Shown here: piece by piece, positions 21,940 to 36,905 of the stretch
Position numbering within the stretch: the first letter of the stretch is position 1
Layout of the letters: each line of letters opens with the position of its first letter
From: Hermodice carunculata
Taxonomy: Eukaryota > Annelida > Polychaeta > Eunicida > Amphinomidae
NCBI GenBank assembly: GCA_964020975.1
Contig: CAXHWN010002376.1
Location: 1-64,000, forward strand
Reading direction: 5' to 3'
Length of the DNA: 64,000 bases
The notes under the pieces: generated by a model
What the model saw: the letters and a program-made list of their open reading frames with translations, nothing else
Database searches by the model: none
What the model was told of the DNA's origin: nothing
Position numbers and translations under genes: made by a program

Positions 21940-24395
21940 CGCGTCTGCTGAACGACCGCATGTGAAGTAATTCCATCACACTGATGCGTTGTCTGTGAGT
22001 ACACTAGCTGTCACTAACACCAAATGACAAATTCAAAATTTCCATGTCACTTTTTGTGATAATAGTACAGAAAAACATGACCCATATTCATAAATTCCAA
22101 ACCTAACAATGACACCAGAGTTAGCAAAACATCAACATTCATCTTCCAATACCAATACTCAACCTTTCAAATATTCTCAATTAACTACAGACTATAGTGT
22201 TTCCAAAATACATAGGCCTAACCACTCAAAACCCAAATTTTATTACTTCTGCCAATTGAATGCTATTGTGATTATGGTCAAATATTAACTCAAAACCCAA
22301 CTTTTATTACTTTTTTTTTTACCAAAGCTTACAAGTCTTCTCTTAAACTGCCCGACCAATTGCTTTGAAATTGTACAGGGACACGTTCGGCAACTCCTAG
22401 ACCTTAATTTTAACACGCATAAATAAAGCCAACACAACGCTTATGAAGATTTATTGTTTCGTTTTGGCAAGTATTCTTCATACGGGATTCGCGTTTGGGA
22501 ACAGTTACTGGTTATGCTTGTATTGTCGCCCACAATGGTAAACAAACCAGTATTTAATGATTTTGACGACCAGCCCCAGTGAACCAGACTGTGTGACCAA
22601 AGCTTGGGAGTGCTACCGTTATGGACTGTTTTAACGAGCACAAGTGTATAGAGAAAGGTTAACCAGTCTCTGAATCTCCAGGCAATTATTATGATTTTAA
22701 ATGAAATATATCAGAAATGAACTATACATTCTTGGAATTTTAATATAGAATATGACAAAAAGGTTTATTTCATTTAATGTTGTTAGCATGGAGAAGAGGC
22801 CTTGACAGTCTTAGGTCCTCGTGGTCCTAGCAAAGGGAGTGTACATCACAAAAAGGGTATCTATGAGAACCTACCCTTCATTGTTCTTGGTTTGGACTGA
22901 ATTTTAAGGTCAATGCCTGGTTTTTACATATGTAAGTGAGTGCAAGTTCAAACTGACATATTGAGTTGAATCTTGATAATAGTGATTCCTCAGGTCCATG
23001 GTCACCATTAAACACTTACTGGAGAGTACCCTATGAAGTTTCTTTTTGCTGTTAATTTTGATTTTGAGTGACCTTGAAAGGTCATACCAACATATTGGCT
23101 CACATACTCGTAATAGTGTCACGTGTATCCTGTTATTTTTTATTGAATCTTATGACTCCAGAAGTGTGCGCTTCGAGTGAAGACTTTAATTTTACAAGGT
23201 GCGATGATGGGCTTAAAAGGATTAATTTGATATCACTCTTAAGGTCACGCTTTGGTCTGCGCATTCAGAGTCAACTGAACACTGGGTTGTTACAATTATA
23301 TTTTTCGATTTTATGCACACTATTTTCATTATGACGTCACTGATGATATCGGAGACGATTCAAAGACAGATAAATGACAGTGTCTCCAAACACCGATACA
23401 CTTAAACATGATTACACTATATGATGAAGTAAGGACTGTTTCATATACACAACAAAGGTGCAAAGTGCGAAAAATATATAGGGCCAATTTTGAAGCTTTT
23501 AAGGGCCAAGCCACTATAAAAGCTTGTAATTGTCAATTTTGTGTGGAATTTTGATTTTATTTATAACAATCCACACGTTTTAGGAAAAAAGGGCCACTTT
23601 AAGAATGTGATGCTAGCATATTTTGAAATGATTTGGAGATGGTGGCTTTCATCTAATTAACTATATTTTTGTCACTTAAATTAGCAGTGGATACCAGGGG
23701 AAAAGAAGATCAATAATGAATAACATAAATAAAAAAAATAAAGTTATACTTTAAAAGATATTTAACCTGTGTAAGTAAAAATCTATTTTTGGACAGGTAC
23801 ATATGTGGGAACTACTATGTTTGTTTCTTAAATCTGTGCTGCTTCAAATTATATCTCAGATGTACTATCACGCTTCTTCACTGCTCTTGAAGAGAAGGAG
23901 ACTCTTAATATCAAAGTGATTACTGTCTATTTAGCTCTTTTAGTACCAAATTCTGGACTAGATAAACAGGTTTTTTTTCGCCGCACTTTGGCCGCAACGC
24001 GCGCAAAGCTTTGCGAGGAAAGCTGTTGGCCTGGACCATTATATTGTGCAGGACAAAAGGTACTTGAATGAAAGGTCTGTTTACATAGAATATTAACATA
24101 GTTTCCATATGGGAAGTTCATCTAAGAACTTCGAATTAAGTCGCAGTTGGCAGTGGACGAGTAAATTCATACTGCGGTGGCATTCAGCCTCCTTTATCAG
24201 ACAAGCCTGCTGCTCTGCCAGAACAACGTCTGCTCTGATAGGCTCAAAAGACTGTTTTAGATTGGCACAGGTACAGTTTGGGTTTGTATTTTACTCAGGA
24301 TTATTCAACATATGAATGAAGGGAGTTTAATGTCTGTGTGTTAAAGGCTTTGTTAGGCAGTCGAGCTACGTTTATCTAATTTGCAAGTCAATTGT
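21940..24395. other. No gene recognised
   Basis: AT-rich intergenic DNA. A TGACGTCA palindrome at 23332-23339 is the only conspicuous short site and is not convincing alone. Confidence 0.5.
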
Positions 24396-24407
24396 CATGT
24401 TGTCACT

Positions 24408-24547
24408 TAGGTATACGTACGTATGTATGTACCTATCTACCTGCCTGCCGTCCGCCTGTCTAGCTGCCCTATGTACCTACCTATGTGCCTGCCTACTTGC
24501 CAGTCCAGCAGACCTACCCAGCTGCTTGTTTGTTTGTTTATTTATTT

Positions 24548-24595
<48 letters not shown>

Positions 24596-24611
24596 ATATA
24601 TATATATATAT
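24408..24611. repeat. Compound microsatellite: TACC/TGCC-type, TTTR, (CA)n, (TA)n
   Basis: Degenerate four-base repeats (TACG, TATG, TACC, TGCC) from 24412 give way to TTTG/TTTA repeats near 24524-24551, a CA run to about 24591 and a TA run to 24611. Confidence 0.9.
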
Positions 24612-26171
24612 TCACTCATTTATTTAATTCATTTAGTTCGATCAAATGTTAAGTGGTTAACAATGGAATGATTGTGACTGTTCTGATACCAGAATCTGGT
24701 GGCTCTGTTTGCTTTATGCCTTGGTATAGGGATGAAAAAACTAGCTCCGTTGATCTAATTATGCTTCTAGTGAAAGACATGCATCTTAAGACAATCATAA
24801 GACTTCGGCAAATGGCATTCCCATATTAAAATATTCTTTGTATTTGTGTCTTTTTGTCCAAAACCACTTCCTAGTAGTCATTACCCTATTCCGCAGTCCG
24901 AACTCTTTACTCTCCATAAGCTAACCTGTCCCTGTCAAACTTATATACATAGAAGTTCTATTGTCCATATTGTACACGTTCCTCTGTAAATTTTGACACA
25001 GGCTTTGTACATCATACGATGACCTTATAAAAAAAGGTAGCTAGAAAATTTCTGACCTCAATCTATATCACGTCATGACCTAATATATAAATAAGAAATC
25101 GCTGTCAAACGGACTTCCATACAGCAATGGAGACAAATCTATTTTGTGAAAAGCGTACAAAATCAAGAGAATCCTGGATTTGAACGAAAACAAGAAAATG
25201 GGTTCATTTCCTAAGAGAAATTGACTGTCATTTTAAAAAAAGAGATACGAATGGACCGCTCTGAAAAAACACTAACCGAACCCGAACAAATCACAGCACT
25301 TTATGTACGTAGCACGTGGGGCGTGGGTTTATTGGTCAGCGGCTGTAATTCCAGTTTCAAGTCCAGCACTAGCAGGGAAGTAAAAAATATTATCTTGGGG
25401 GGTGGGTGGGTCTCCACCTTTTACGATCTTCGTGTGTCATTTCTGTCCATTTGAGCCTTGATGTCATATTCGACTTTAAAAGCAGCGGTAACCAGTACCA
25501 GGGATCTCAAGGGGCTAGCACACTTTGTGACTTTCATGTAGAAATATGTAATTATTCCCATCGTTTTTCATGCAAGACTATCAAAAGCAAATATTGTCAA
25601 AAAGAAAACACTTCTCTTAATTTAAATTTACTATTGAATATCAGATTAAACCATTACAATTATTTCAACTTCATTATAATTTAAATTGACAAAATTTATA
25701 TGAATTAAAAAGTAGCATGTTTAAAAATTAACATACAAGTTAACTTGTAATATCAAACAAAAGGTAGCACCTTTATCTAAAATACCGTATCTCAAATTTT
25801 TCAAAATGGCTTAGATAATTGTAATAGATCATTAAAAACTTTAAAAGTTAAACTAAATCCTTTATGAACAATTTGAGATACAGTTTGGCAGCCAACAACA
25901 CGCTCTATCAATTTTGATCGAAACCATATCTTTATCTAGAAATATGTTTGAGCTATTATTTATACTCAAAATATGAAAAAATAATTATGATTTAGAAATT
26001 TATTATGATTTAATGACTAAACAGTTACAAAAGATCTGTTGCTAGTTGTACATTTATCAACATGTCCTCTTTCATAAATTATATAGTCTTATTGGTTCAA
26101 ATGAAAATTGTAGAATACACAATATAATATTAAAAAAACTTGCATTTTCTAATTCCATTGTAGTAAAGTGT

Positions 26172-26175
<4 letters not shown>
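24612..26175. other. No recognisable feature
   Basis: Very AT-rich from 25600 onward; nothing recognised. Confidence 0.5.

Positions 26176-26233
<58 letters not shown>
26176..26233. repeat. (TA)n microsatellite
   Basis: Alternating A and T for about 58 bp. Confidence 0.97.
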
Positions 26234-26235
<2 letters not shown>

Positions 26236-26260
26236 CATTTTCCAAAATGGAGATGATAAA

Positions 26261-26738
26261 GTCAGGGTGCGTCTTCTAATAGAGAGTTTTCCCGGCACAA
26301 TGACGTGATGAGCTACTATGTTAGCTTCATATGTAGACATCCCGGGAAAACATAACATCATCAGGTCAAATAAGAATAGAAGGGTTGCATTTTTAACATA
26401 CACACTTTTTATTGATATAAATATGACAGACATAAAGAATTGAATAACATGCTTCTGCAATACTGAAAAAGTAAGATAAAAGCATGCAACAATGAAGAAA
26501 CAAAAAAAACCCATAGAATGGTCATATACAGTACAAAACTTGCGCGTGTGGTACACATGAAACTCGGGCGAGAACTTTTCATTTTGATGACTCTAACTAA
26601 GCAGACTAACGTCGTGTTGCGTCTTCTATTAGGGGTTTTCCCGCTGAACAAGATGACGGAGATTACAAAATTGAGGTTGCCCCAAAGTCGGAGTGCGTCA
26701 TCTAATAGAGATGTTTTTTCTAATAGAGATTTTACGGT
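26261..26738. repeat. Four direct copies of a GTCTTCTAATAGAGA motif
   Basis: Similar 20-35-bp blocks, all in the same orientation: 26261-26295, 26611-26643, 26688-26717 and a shorter one at 26719-26738. The first two share GTGCGTCTTCTAATAG-like sequence followed by TTTTCCCG. They resemble ends of a Tc1/mariner-type element, but I see no inverted partner, so these may be nested fragments. Confidence 0.5.
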
Positions 26739-26748
26739 GTATAATACA

Positions 26749-27101
<353 letters not shown>

Positions 27102-27103
<2 letters not shown>

Positions 27104-28001
27104 TATGTGTATATGTATGTGTATTCTCATTATGTGACTATCAGCGGCATAAATTACATGAATTAGGTCACTGCATTACCAACCTTCATTGCAAAGATGA
27201 GAATCCTATCTTCAGGGACATTTGTCAGAAACTCCACCATGTTTCTAGCAGCATCACTATCGCAATGCGTTTCAAAGTATGCTTTACATTGCATCATACC
27301 CTGCAAACAAATCCACCATTAAGTTCATTAAAAAAGTGTGACAGTCTCATTGAACATTATTGTAATGTGAAAAAGGAAAACTGGTCAAACTGTCAAGGAA
27401 TCCTGGAAGTTTACTTAACAAACATGTAAAATTTGTCGAAATATAAAAACTGTAGTCTTGATACCAAATGAAGAAACAATTCATTCCTTTTGTTCATAAT
27501 CAACATAGCGATCAACTGACGAGTTTCCCTACAAATGCCGATAGTTCACACGGGGGGTCCTCTTGTCACCAGCTTTACATCGATATATTTCTGGCGTTTA
27601 TACTCAAATTGCGATCAATAATATAAATTTAATCATTAATCTTTTGAATTTAAAGTAAATGACCAATATCAATTATAGGATGATGCATACAGATTGTGCG
27701 AAAGAGGCCGAGATCGCGGATTTCAGCGCAAGGTCAAAGCATGAAAATTTACAATCTGGTCCCTTCGCACCACGAACACAAAATATAATCCCGCGAGAGA
27801 ATCTTTGAGGATCATCGTATGCAGAGTGCAGAGACGCCGGACAGTCACATTCGTGGGTATTGGGCGTCTGTTCCCTAAGAAAATGTTCATTACAAGGTAA
27901 ACTGCCCTGTCAATAATGTGTACAGCTATTCTGGAACCATAACCATCACTGTTTTACACTCGCTTCGTACAGTGAACAGCCCAACACCTAATTTTGAACA
28001 C
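27102..28001. other. No recognisable feature
   Basis: Intergenic DNA. A frame at 27102-27429 has no recognisable motif. Confidence 0.5.
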
Positions 28002-29195
<1,194 letters not shown>

Positions 29196-29655
29196 AGGCT
29201 ACAGACTACAGTTGTGATTGGCTGGTTGCGCATCCCAACGGAGATAGTCCGTAATTGTGAAAATACGGTGTTTTCAGCATGCTGTAGCTTCTGTTTAAAT
29301 AAAGTTAGCTAAGTCAGGTTTGCTGCATTGCAGAGTTGCTTCATTGGTGGTCATATTGATGCACTGTCTTCCAGGCCAGGTGGGAACTTTATGGTGGGGA
29401 AGGACAATGATGTGACCCTGGCAAGAGCAGAGTTCATACACCTGTATAAAGCTGACATCCAGGTGTTGTTTCGTATTGCAATTATCACAAATTAACGAGC
29501 TGGGAATTGTATGACAAAAATCCGTCCATACTTTTCTGACATTTTTATCTGTTAAATGCCGTTCACGGAATTTCAAAATACCAAAATGCTGATTTTTTAG
29601 ACTGAAAAATGCTAATATGAAAAATAGAAGGATTTATAACTGTGGTCTGTGGCCT
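29196..29655 (+). mobile_element. A module copy 1 (array start)
   Basis: 460-bp module with imperfect terminal inverted repeats: AGGCTACAGACTACAGTT at the left, and AGGCCACAGACCACAGTT when the right end is read in reverse complement (2 mismatches in 18). This copy has non-B DNA (CCCATGA) on its left and B on its right. Length, inverted ends and precise absence from five B-B junctions indicate a small non-autonomous DNA transposon; the superfamily cannot be fixed because flanking duplications are short (GA outside the array, ATT within B). A plus-strand frame at 29313-29495 (FIGGHIDALSSRPGGNFMVG in its middle) looks protein-like but lacks a start codon. Confidence 0.85.
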
Positions 29656-31765
29656 ATTAGGGCTAACTCTGTATGTATTGGGACTCACATGGTCATGTTG
29701 TTATTCTATTATCGTCCATCAAGCAAGTTAAAAATGGGAAGTCAGCACTTTTTGACAGCTGCCTGGACAATTTTGAGTGATCCTAACAACGTTTACATGG
29801 ATGGAGCATGCAAGATATGGTCCTGGGACTGTAGATCACAAGGCAAATGGTTCGGGCTATGGTATTGTGTACCTCAGGCCAGCTTATGAAAGGAGAAAAG
29901 AAGTTTTACACCCACACATCGGCTGTGAATATCAAGTTTAACAGTCTCAATTTTCTAAAAATTCGTGAAATAACACATTTATGTCACAAATCATTGTGCA
30001 TAGACATGTTGCACCTATCAGTGGAACCACACTGCATAAATAATAACAGGATTCGCTGCAAGACATTTAACAAGTGCACAGGCTATGCCTCCTTTGCTGA
30101 CTGCTTGGTAGATAGATAGCTTCCATAGCCCTTTGTATTTAGCAATACCTCACAGGTACCACACAGGTAATCATATGTGTGTATGAGAAATTAACAATGC
30201 TAATATGATATGAGTAAATTATGCTAATCCCATCGATATAAAACTTAGTGACCCTCTGTTTCAAACTTTTAATTTTGTGGCATTGTCATTGTAGGCCTAC
30301 AGCCTCCATTCATATGCACAGCTGTTTATACAAAATCATGCCAAAGTGATTTTCGGCATACCAGAAAAAAATGCGCATTGTTTGTCAGTAGAGCTGTACA
30401 AATCTTAGGTAAAATGTAAATTTCTTTGTTTTTTGGTTTTGTTTTTGTTTCTCCCCCCCACCCCGCCCCACCCCCTTTTATTTTTATTATTTTTTTTGGG
30501 GGGGGGGGTTGACAAAAGCTTGTCATATATGTGTGTCATTTGACTGGGGTAAATCATTTAAAATCAGGCATGCTGACTTTGTTGAGCTGTTGAGTTCATC
30601 AGCATATTATTTTCACATAAATGAATCAATTTATATCCATGAATATGGATGACAGCACTTATGAACTGCAGATTTTATAACTTTCACCAAGCTAGTGTAC
30701 ATAGGTGGCAAAACATTTGAACCTCAACATACAACCACATATAATTATAAGAGTTTCAGAAAGTGAAATAAGGGGAAAAAAGTTAGCTTCCATTAAACAC
30801 TTGCCTGAAAACACGTGCGCTTGATAATTGGATTGATAATTGCATGCTTATCAAATTTAAAATCAGAGCACTTGTGAATACAAATATGCATTTATGATAT
30901 TGGAGTAACTGTACAAACTTTTGTCATTTGCTTTCTAATATGTGAACATACACCAGAAACCATGTCAATAAACCACAACTTATACAGTCTACTGCAGAAA
31001 AAAAGGCATAGCACTATTGGTTTGTGGAAGCTGGATCACCCAACTACCCTCCTAATGTGCAAACAAAGGGTGCGTTAAAATTCCATAATTTTAGTACCAA
31101 AAACATAATTTGCTGAATACTGCTACTCTAATCTGTGACCTACTGGTCTTAAACTGTGCACTTTGATGGGCTAATAATGTTTAAGCACCGAAACTGTTCC
31201 ATTGTCTGCCATAATTCAGATTATATCAGGAAATTACTGCCATAATGACTGGTATTAGATGCTGACTTGGTGTAACTGATACTCCCCCCATCCCCCATTA
31301 ATGCCTCAGCAGTGATAGATGTCATATTTTTTGTAGACAAATGTTACGAATCTATCCATAAATAGTAAAAAAATCACCAATTTCACCTAAAAATTCATAA
31401 AATTTTAGCAATATATTCAAATTTGGGGTTAAAATTAAGGGGTGGGGCATTGTAATTTGATCTCTCATTGTAAGGGCAGGACATGCAGGCAAGTGATTAT
31501 GGGTTTGCATCATAGCCCATTGAGTATTGTATTCATAGTGGACAGAAAAGAATTGATAGGATGCAATTATATAATTTTCCTCAAAATTTTAATTAATTAT
31601 TTTATTTGTCATAAAAACTGATTTTTCAGATTTAAAGGTTGCTTGCGAAAAAGTTGATATTTTCTTTAATATTGAAGTTTGGTAAAGTTAATGCAAATCC
31701 TCTGCAGAAAACAAGTTGTGGCTTCAGTTAAACAAGTTTTAAAAATTTTGATAAGTCTATTAAAT
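29656..31765 (+). repeat. B module copy 1
   Basis: 2110 bp. Starts ATTAGGGCTAAC and ends GTCTATTAAAT. Carries a C-rich tract (30453-30475) and, 22 bases later, a run of 11 G (30498-30508). Differs from copy 2 at two sites I could see (ACATCGG for AGATCGG; GAAATAAC for GAAGTAAC). Confidence 0.95.
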
Positions 31766-32225
31766 AGGCTACAGACTACAGTTGTGATTGGCTGGTTGCG
31801 CATCCCAACGGAGATAGTCCGTAATTGTGAAAATACGGTGTTTTCAGCATGCTGTAGCTTCTGTTTAAATAAAGTTAGCTAAGTCAGGTTTGCTGCATTG
31901 CAGAGTTGCTTCATTGGTGGTCATATTGATGCACTGTCTTCCAGGCCAGGTGGGAACTTTATGGTGGGGAAGGACAATGATGTGACCCTGGCAAGAGCAG
32001 AGTTCATACACCTGTATAAAGCTGACATCCAGGTGTTGTTTCGTATTGCAATTATCACAAATTAACGAGCTGGGAATTGTATGACAAAAATCCGTCCATA
32101 CTTTTCTGACATTTTTATCTGTTAAATGCCGTTCACGGAATTTCAAAATACCAAAATGCTGATTTTTTAGACTGAAAAATGCTAATATGAAAAATAGAAG
32201 GATTTATAACTGTGGTCTGTGGCCT
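31766..32225 (+). mobile_element. A module copy 2
   Basis: 460 bp, no difference from copy 1 seen by eye. Left neighbour reads CTATTAAAT, right neighbour ATTAGGGC. Confidence 0.9.
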
Positions 32226-34335
32226 ATTAGGGCTAACTCTGTATGTATTGGGACTCACATGGTCATGTTGTTATTCTATTATCGTCCATCAAGCAAGTTA
32301 AAAATGGGAAGTCAGCACTTTTTGACAGCTGCCTGGACAATTTTGAGTGATCCTAACAACGTTTACATGGATGGAGCATGCAAGATATGGTCCTGGGACT
32401 GTAGATCACAAGGCAAATGGTTCGGGCTATGGTATTGTGTACCTCAGGCCAGCTTATGAAAGGAGAAAAGAAGTTTTACACCCACAGATCGGCTGTGAAT
32501 ATCAAGTTTAACAGTCTCAATTTTCTAAAAATTCGTGAAGTAACACATTTATGTCACAAATCATTGTGCATAGACATGTTGCACCTATCAGTGGAACCAC
32601 ACTGCATAAATAATAACAGGATTCGCTGCAAGACATTTAACAAGTGCACAGGCTATGCCTCCTTTGCTGACTGCTTGGTAGATAGATAGCTTCCATAGCC
32701 CTTTGTATTTAGCAATACCTCACAGGTACCACACAGGTAATCATATGTGTGTATGAGAAATTAACAATGCTAATATGATATGAGTAAATTATGCTAATCC
32801 CATCGATATAAAACTTAGTGACCCTCTGTTTCAAACTTTTAATTTTGTGGCATTGTCATTGTAGGCCTACAGCCTCCATTCATATGCACAGCTGTTTATA
32901 CAAAATCATGCCAAAGTGATTTTCGGCATACCAGAAAAAAATGCGCATTGTTTGTCAGTAGAGCTGTACAAATCTTAGGTAAAATGTAAATTTCTTTGTT
33001 TTTTGGTTTTGTTTTTGTTTCTCCCCCCCACCCCGCCCCACCCCCTTTTATTTTTATTATTTTTTTTGGGGGGGGGGGTTGACAAAAGCTTGTCATATAT
33101 GTGTGTCATTTGACTGGGGTAAATCATTTAAAATCAGGCATGCTGACTTTGTTGAGCTGTTGAGTTCATCAGCATATTATTTTCACATAAATGAATCAAT
33201 TTATATCCATGAATATGGATGACAGCACTTATGAACTGCAGATTTTATAACTTTCACCAAGCTAGTGTACATAGGTGGCAAAACATTTGAACCTCAACAT
33301 ACAACCACATATAATTATAAGAGTTTCAGAAAGTGAAATAAGGGGAAAAAAGTTAGCTTCCATTAAACACTTGCCTGAAAACACGTGCGCTTGATAATTG
33401 GATTGATAATTGCATGCTTATCAAATTTAAAATCAGAGCACTTGTGAATACAAATATGCATTTATGATATTGGAGTAACTGTACAAACTTTTGTCATTTG
33501 CTTTCTAATATGTGAACATACACCAGAAACCATGTCAATAAACCACAACTTATACAGTCTACTGCAGAAAAAAAGGCATAGCACTATTGGTTTGTGGAAG
33601 CTGGATCACCCAACTACCCTCCTAATGTGCAAACAAAGGGTGCGTTAAAATTCCATAATTTTAGTACCAAAAACATAATTTGCTGAATACTGCTACTCTA
33701 ATCTGTGACCTACTGGTCTTAAACTGTGCACTTTGATGGGCTAATAATGTTTAAGCACCGAAACTGTTCCATTGTCTGCCATAATTCAGATTATATCAGG
33801 AAATTACTGCCATAATGACTGGTATTAGATGCTGACTTGGTGTAACTGATACTCCCCCCATCCCCCATTAATGCCTCAGCAGTGATAGATGTCATATTTT
33901 TTGTAGACAAATGTTACGAATCTATCCATAAATAGTAAAAAAATCACCAATTTCACCTAAAAATTCATAAAATTTTAGCAATATATTCAAATTTGGGGTT
34001 AAAATTAAGGGGTGGGGCATTGTAATTTGATCTCTCATTGTAAGGGCAGGACATGCAGGCAAGTGATTATGGGTTTGCATCATAGCCCATTGAGTATTGT
34101 ATTCATAGTGGACAGAAAAGAATTGATAGGATGCAATTATATAATTTTCCTCAAAATTTTAATTAATTATTTTATTTGTCATAAAAACTGATTTTTCAGA
34201 TTTAAAGGTTGCTTGCGAAAAAGTTGATATTTTCTTTAATATTGAAGTTTGGTAAAGTTAATGCAAATCCTCTGCAGAAAACAAGTTGTGGCTTCAGTTA
34301 AACAAGTTTTAAAAATTTTGATAAGTCTATTAAAT
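32226..34335 (+). repeat. B module copy 2
   Basis: 2110 bp; no difference from copy 3 seen by eye. Carries the T-type TATTGTATTCAT site and five A in CCAAAAACATAAT. Confidence 0.95.
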
Positions 34336-34795
34336 AGGCTACAGACTACAGTTGTGATTGGCTGGTTGCGCATCCCAACGGAGATAGTCCGTAATTGTGA
34401 AAATACGGTGTTTTCAGCATGCTGTAGCTTCTGTTTAAATAAAGTTAGCTAAGTCAGGTTTGCTGCATTGCAGAGTTGCTTCATTGGTGGTCATATTGAT
34501 GCACTGTCTTCCAGGCCAGGTGGGAACTTTATGGTGGGGAAGGACAATGATGTGACCCTGGCAAGAGCAGAGTTCATACACCTGTATAAAGCTGACATCC
34601 AGGTGTTGTTTCGTATTGCAATTATCACAAATTAACGAGCTGGGAATTGTATGACAAAAATCCGTCCATACTTTTCTGACATTTTTATCTGTTAAATGCC
34701 GTTCACGGAATTTCAAAATACCAAAATGCTGATTTTTTAGACTGAAAAATGCTAATATGAAAAATAGAAGGATTTATAACTGTGGTCTGTGGCCT
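34336..34795 (+). mobile_element. A module copy 3
   Basis: 460 bp, same boundaries and flanks as copy 2. Confidence 0.9.
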
Positions 34796-36905
34796 ATTAG
34801 GGCTAACTCTGTATGTATTGGGACTCACATGGTCATGTTGTTATTCTATTATCGTCCATCAAGCAAGTTAAAAATGGGAAGTCAGCACTTTTTGACAGCT
34901 GCCTGGACAATTTTGAGTGATCCTAACAACGTTTACATGGATGGAGCATGCAAGATATGGTCCTGGGACTGTAGATCACAAGGCAAATGGTTCGGGCTAT
35001 GGTATTGTGTACCTCAGGCCAGCTTATGAAAGGAGAAAAGAAGTTTTACACCCACAGATCGGCTGTGAATATCAAGTTTAACAGTCTCAATTTTCTAAAA
35101 ATTCGTGAAGTAACACATTTATGTCACAAATCATTGTGCATAGACATGTTGCACCTATCAGTGGAACCACACTGCATAAATAATAACAGGATTCGCTGCA
35201 AGACATTTAACAAGTGCACAGGCTATGCCTCCTTTGCTGACTGCTTGGTAGATAGATAGCTTCCATAGCCCTTTGTATTTAGCAATACCTCACAGGTACC
35301 ACACAGGTAATCATATGTGTGTATGAGAAATTAACAATGCTAATATGATATGAGTAAATTATGCTAATCCCATCGATATAAAACTTAGTGACCCTCTGTT
35401 TCAAACTTTTAATTTTGTGGCATTGTCATTGTAGGCCTACAGCCTCCATTCATATGCACAGCTGTTTATACAAAATCATGCCAAAGTGATTTTCGGCATA
35501 CCAGAAAAAAATGCGCATTGTTTGTCAGTAGAGCTGTACAAATCTTAGGTAAAATGTAAATTTCTTTGTTTTTTGGTTTTGTTTTTGTTTCTCCCCCCCA
35601 CCCCGCCCCACCCCCTTTTATTTTTATTATTTTTTTTGGGGGGGGGGGTTGACAAAAGCTTGTCATATATGTGTGTCATTTGACTGGGGTAAATCATTTA
35701 AAATCAGGCATGCTGACTTTGTTGAGCTGTTGAGTTCATCAGCATATTATTTTCACATAAATGAATCAATTTATATCCATGAATATGGATGACAGCACTT
35801 ATGAACTGCAGATTTTATAACTTTCACCAAGCTAGTGTACATAGGTGGCAAAACATTTGAACCTCAACATACAACCACATATAATTATAAGAGTTTCAGA
35901 AAGTGAAATAAGGGGAAAAAAGTTAGCTTCCATTAAACACTTGCCTGAAAACACGTGCGCTTGATAATTGGATTGATAATTGCATGCTTATCAAATTTAA
36001 AATCAGAGCACTTGTGAATACAAATATGCATTTATGATATTGGAGTAACTGTACAAACTTTTGTCATTTGCTTTCTAATATGTGAACATACACCAGAAAC
36101 CATGTCAATAAACCACAACTTATACAGTCTACTGCAGAAAAAAAGGCATAGCACTATTGGTTTGTGGAAGCTGGATCACCCAACTACCCTCCTAATGTGC
36201 AAACAAAGGGTGCGTTAAAATTCCATAATTTTAGTACCAAAAACATAATTTGCTGAATACTGCTACTCTAATCTGTGACCTACTGGTCTTAAACTGTGCA
36301 CTTTGATGGGCTAATAATGTTTAAGCACCGAAACTGTTCCATTGTCTGCCATAATTCAGATTATATCAGGAAATTACTGCCATAATGACTGGTATTAGAT
36401 GCTGACTTGGTGTAACTGATACTCCCCCCATCCCCCATTAATGCCTCAGCAGTGATAGATGTCATATTTTTTGTAGACAAATGTTACGAATCTATCCATA
36501 AATAGTAAAAAAATCACCAATTTCACCTAAAAATTCATAAAATTTTAGCAATATATTCAAATTTGGGGTTAAAATTAAGGGGTGGGGCATTGTAATTTGA
36601 TCTCTCATTGTAAGGGCAGGACATGCAGGCAAGTGATTATGGGTTTGCATCATAGCCCATTGAGTATTGTATTCATAGTGGACAGAAAAGAATTGATAGG
36701 ATGCAATTATATAATTTTCCTCAAAATTTTAATTAATTATTTTATTTGTCATAAAAACTGATTTTTCAGATTTAAAGGTTGCTTGCGAAAAAGTTGATAT
36801 TTTCTTTAATATTGAAGTTTGGTAAAGTTAATGCAAATCCTCTGCAGAAAACAAGTTGTGGCTTCAGTTAAACAAGTTTTAAAAATTTTGATAAGTCTAT
36901 TAAAT
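34796..36905 (+). repeat. B module copy 3
   Basis: 2110 bp; no difference from copy 2 seen by eye. Confidence 0.95.

Noticed and set aside
23332-23339. TGACGTCA, a CRE-type palindrome
   Set aside because: A single 8-bp match in 64 kb with no promoter context is not evidence of a regulatory site.
29295-29576. 93-codon minus-strand frame repeated in every A copy
   Set aside because: It recurs only because A recurs. No start context, splice context or family similarity, and it overlaps the more protein-like plus-strand segment.
29617-30119. 90-codon plus-strand frames across the A-B junction and in B (one contains NVYMDGACKIW)
   Set aside because: A faint resemblance to transposon-derived DDE proteins was considered, but only a few residues fit and the frames overlap each other. 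Not supportable as genes.
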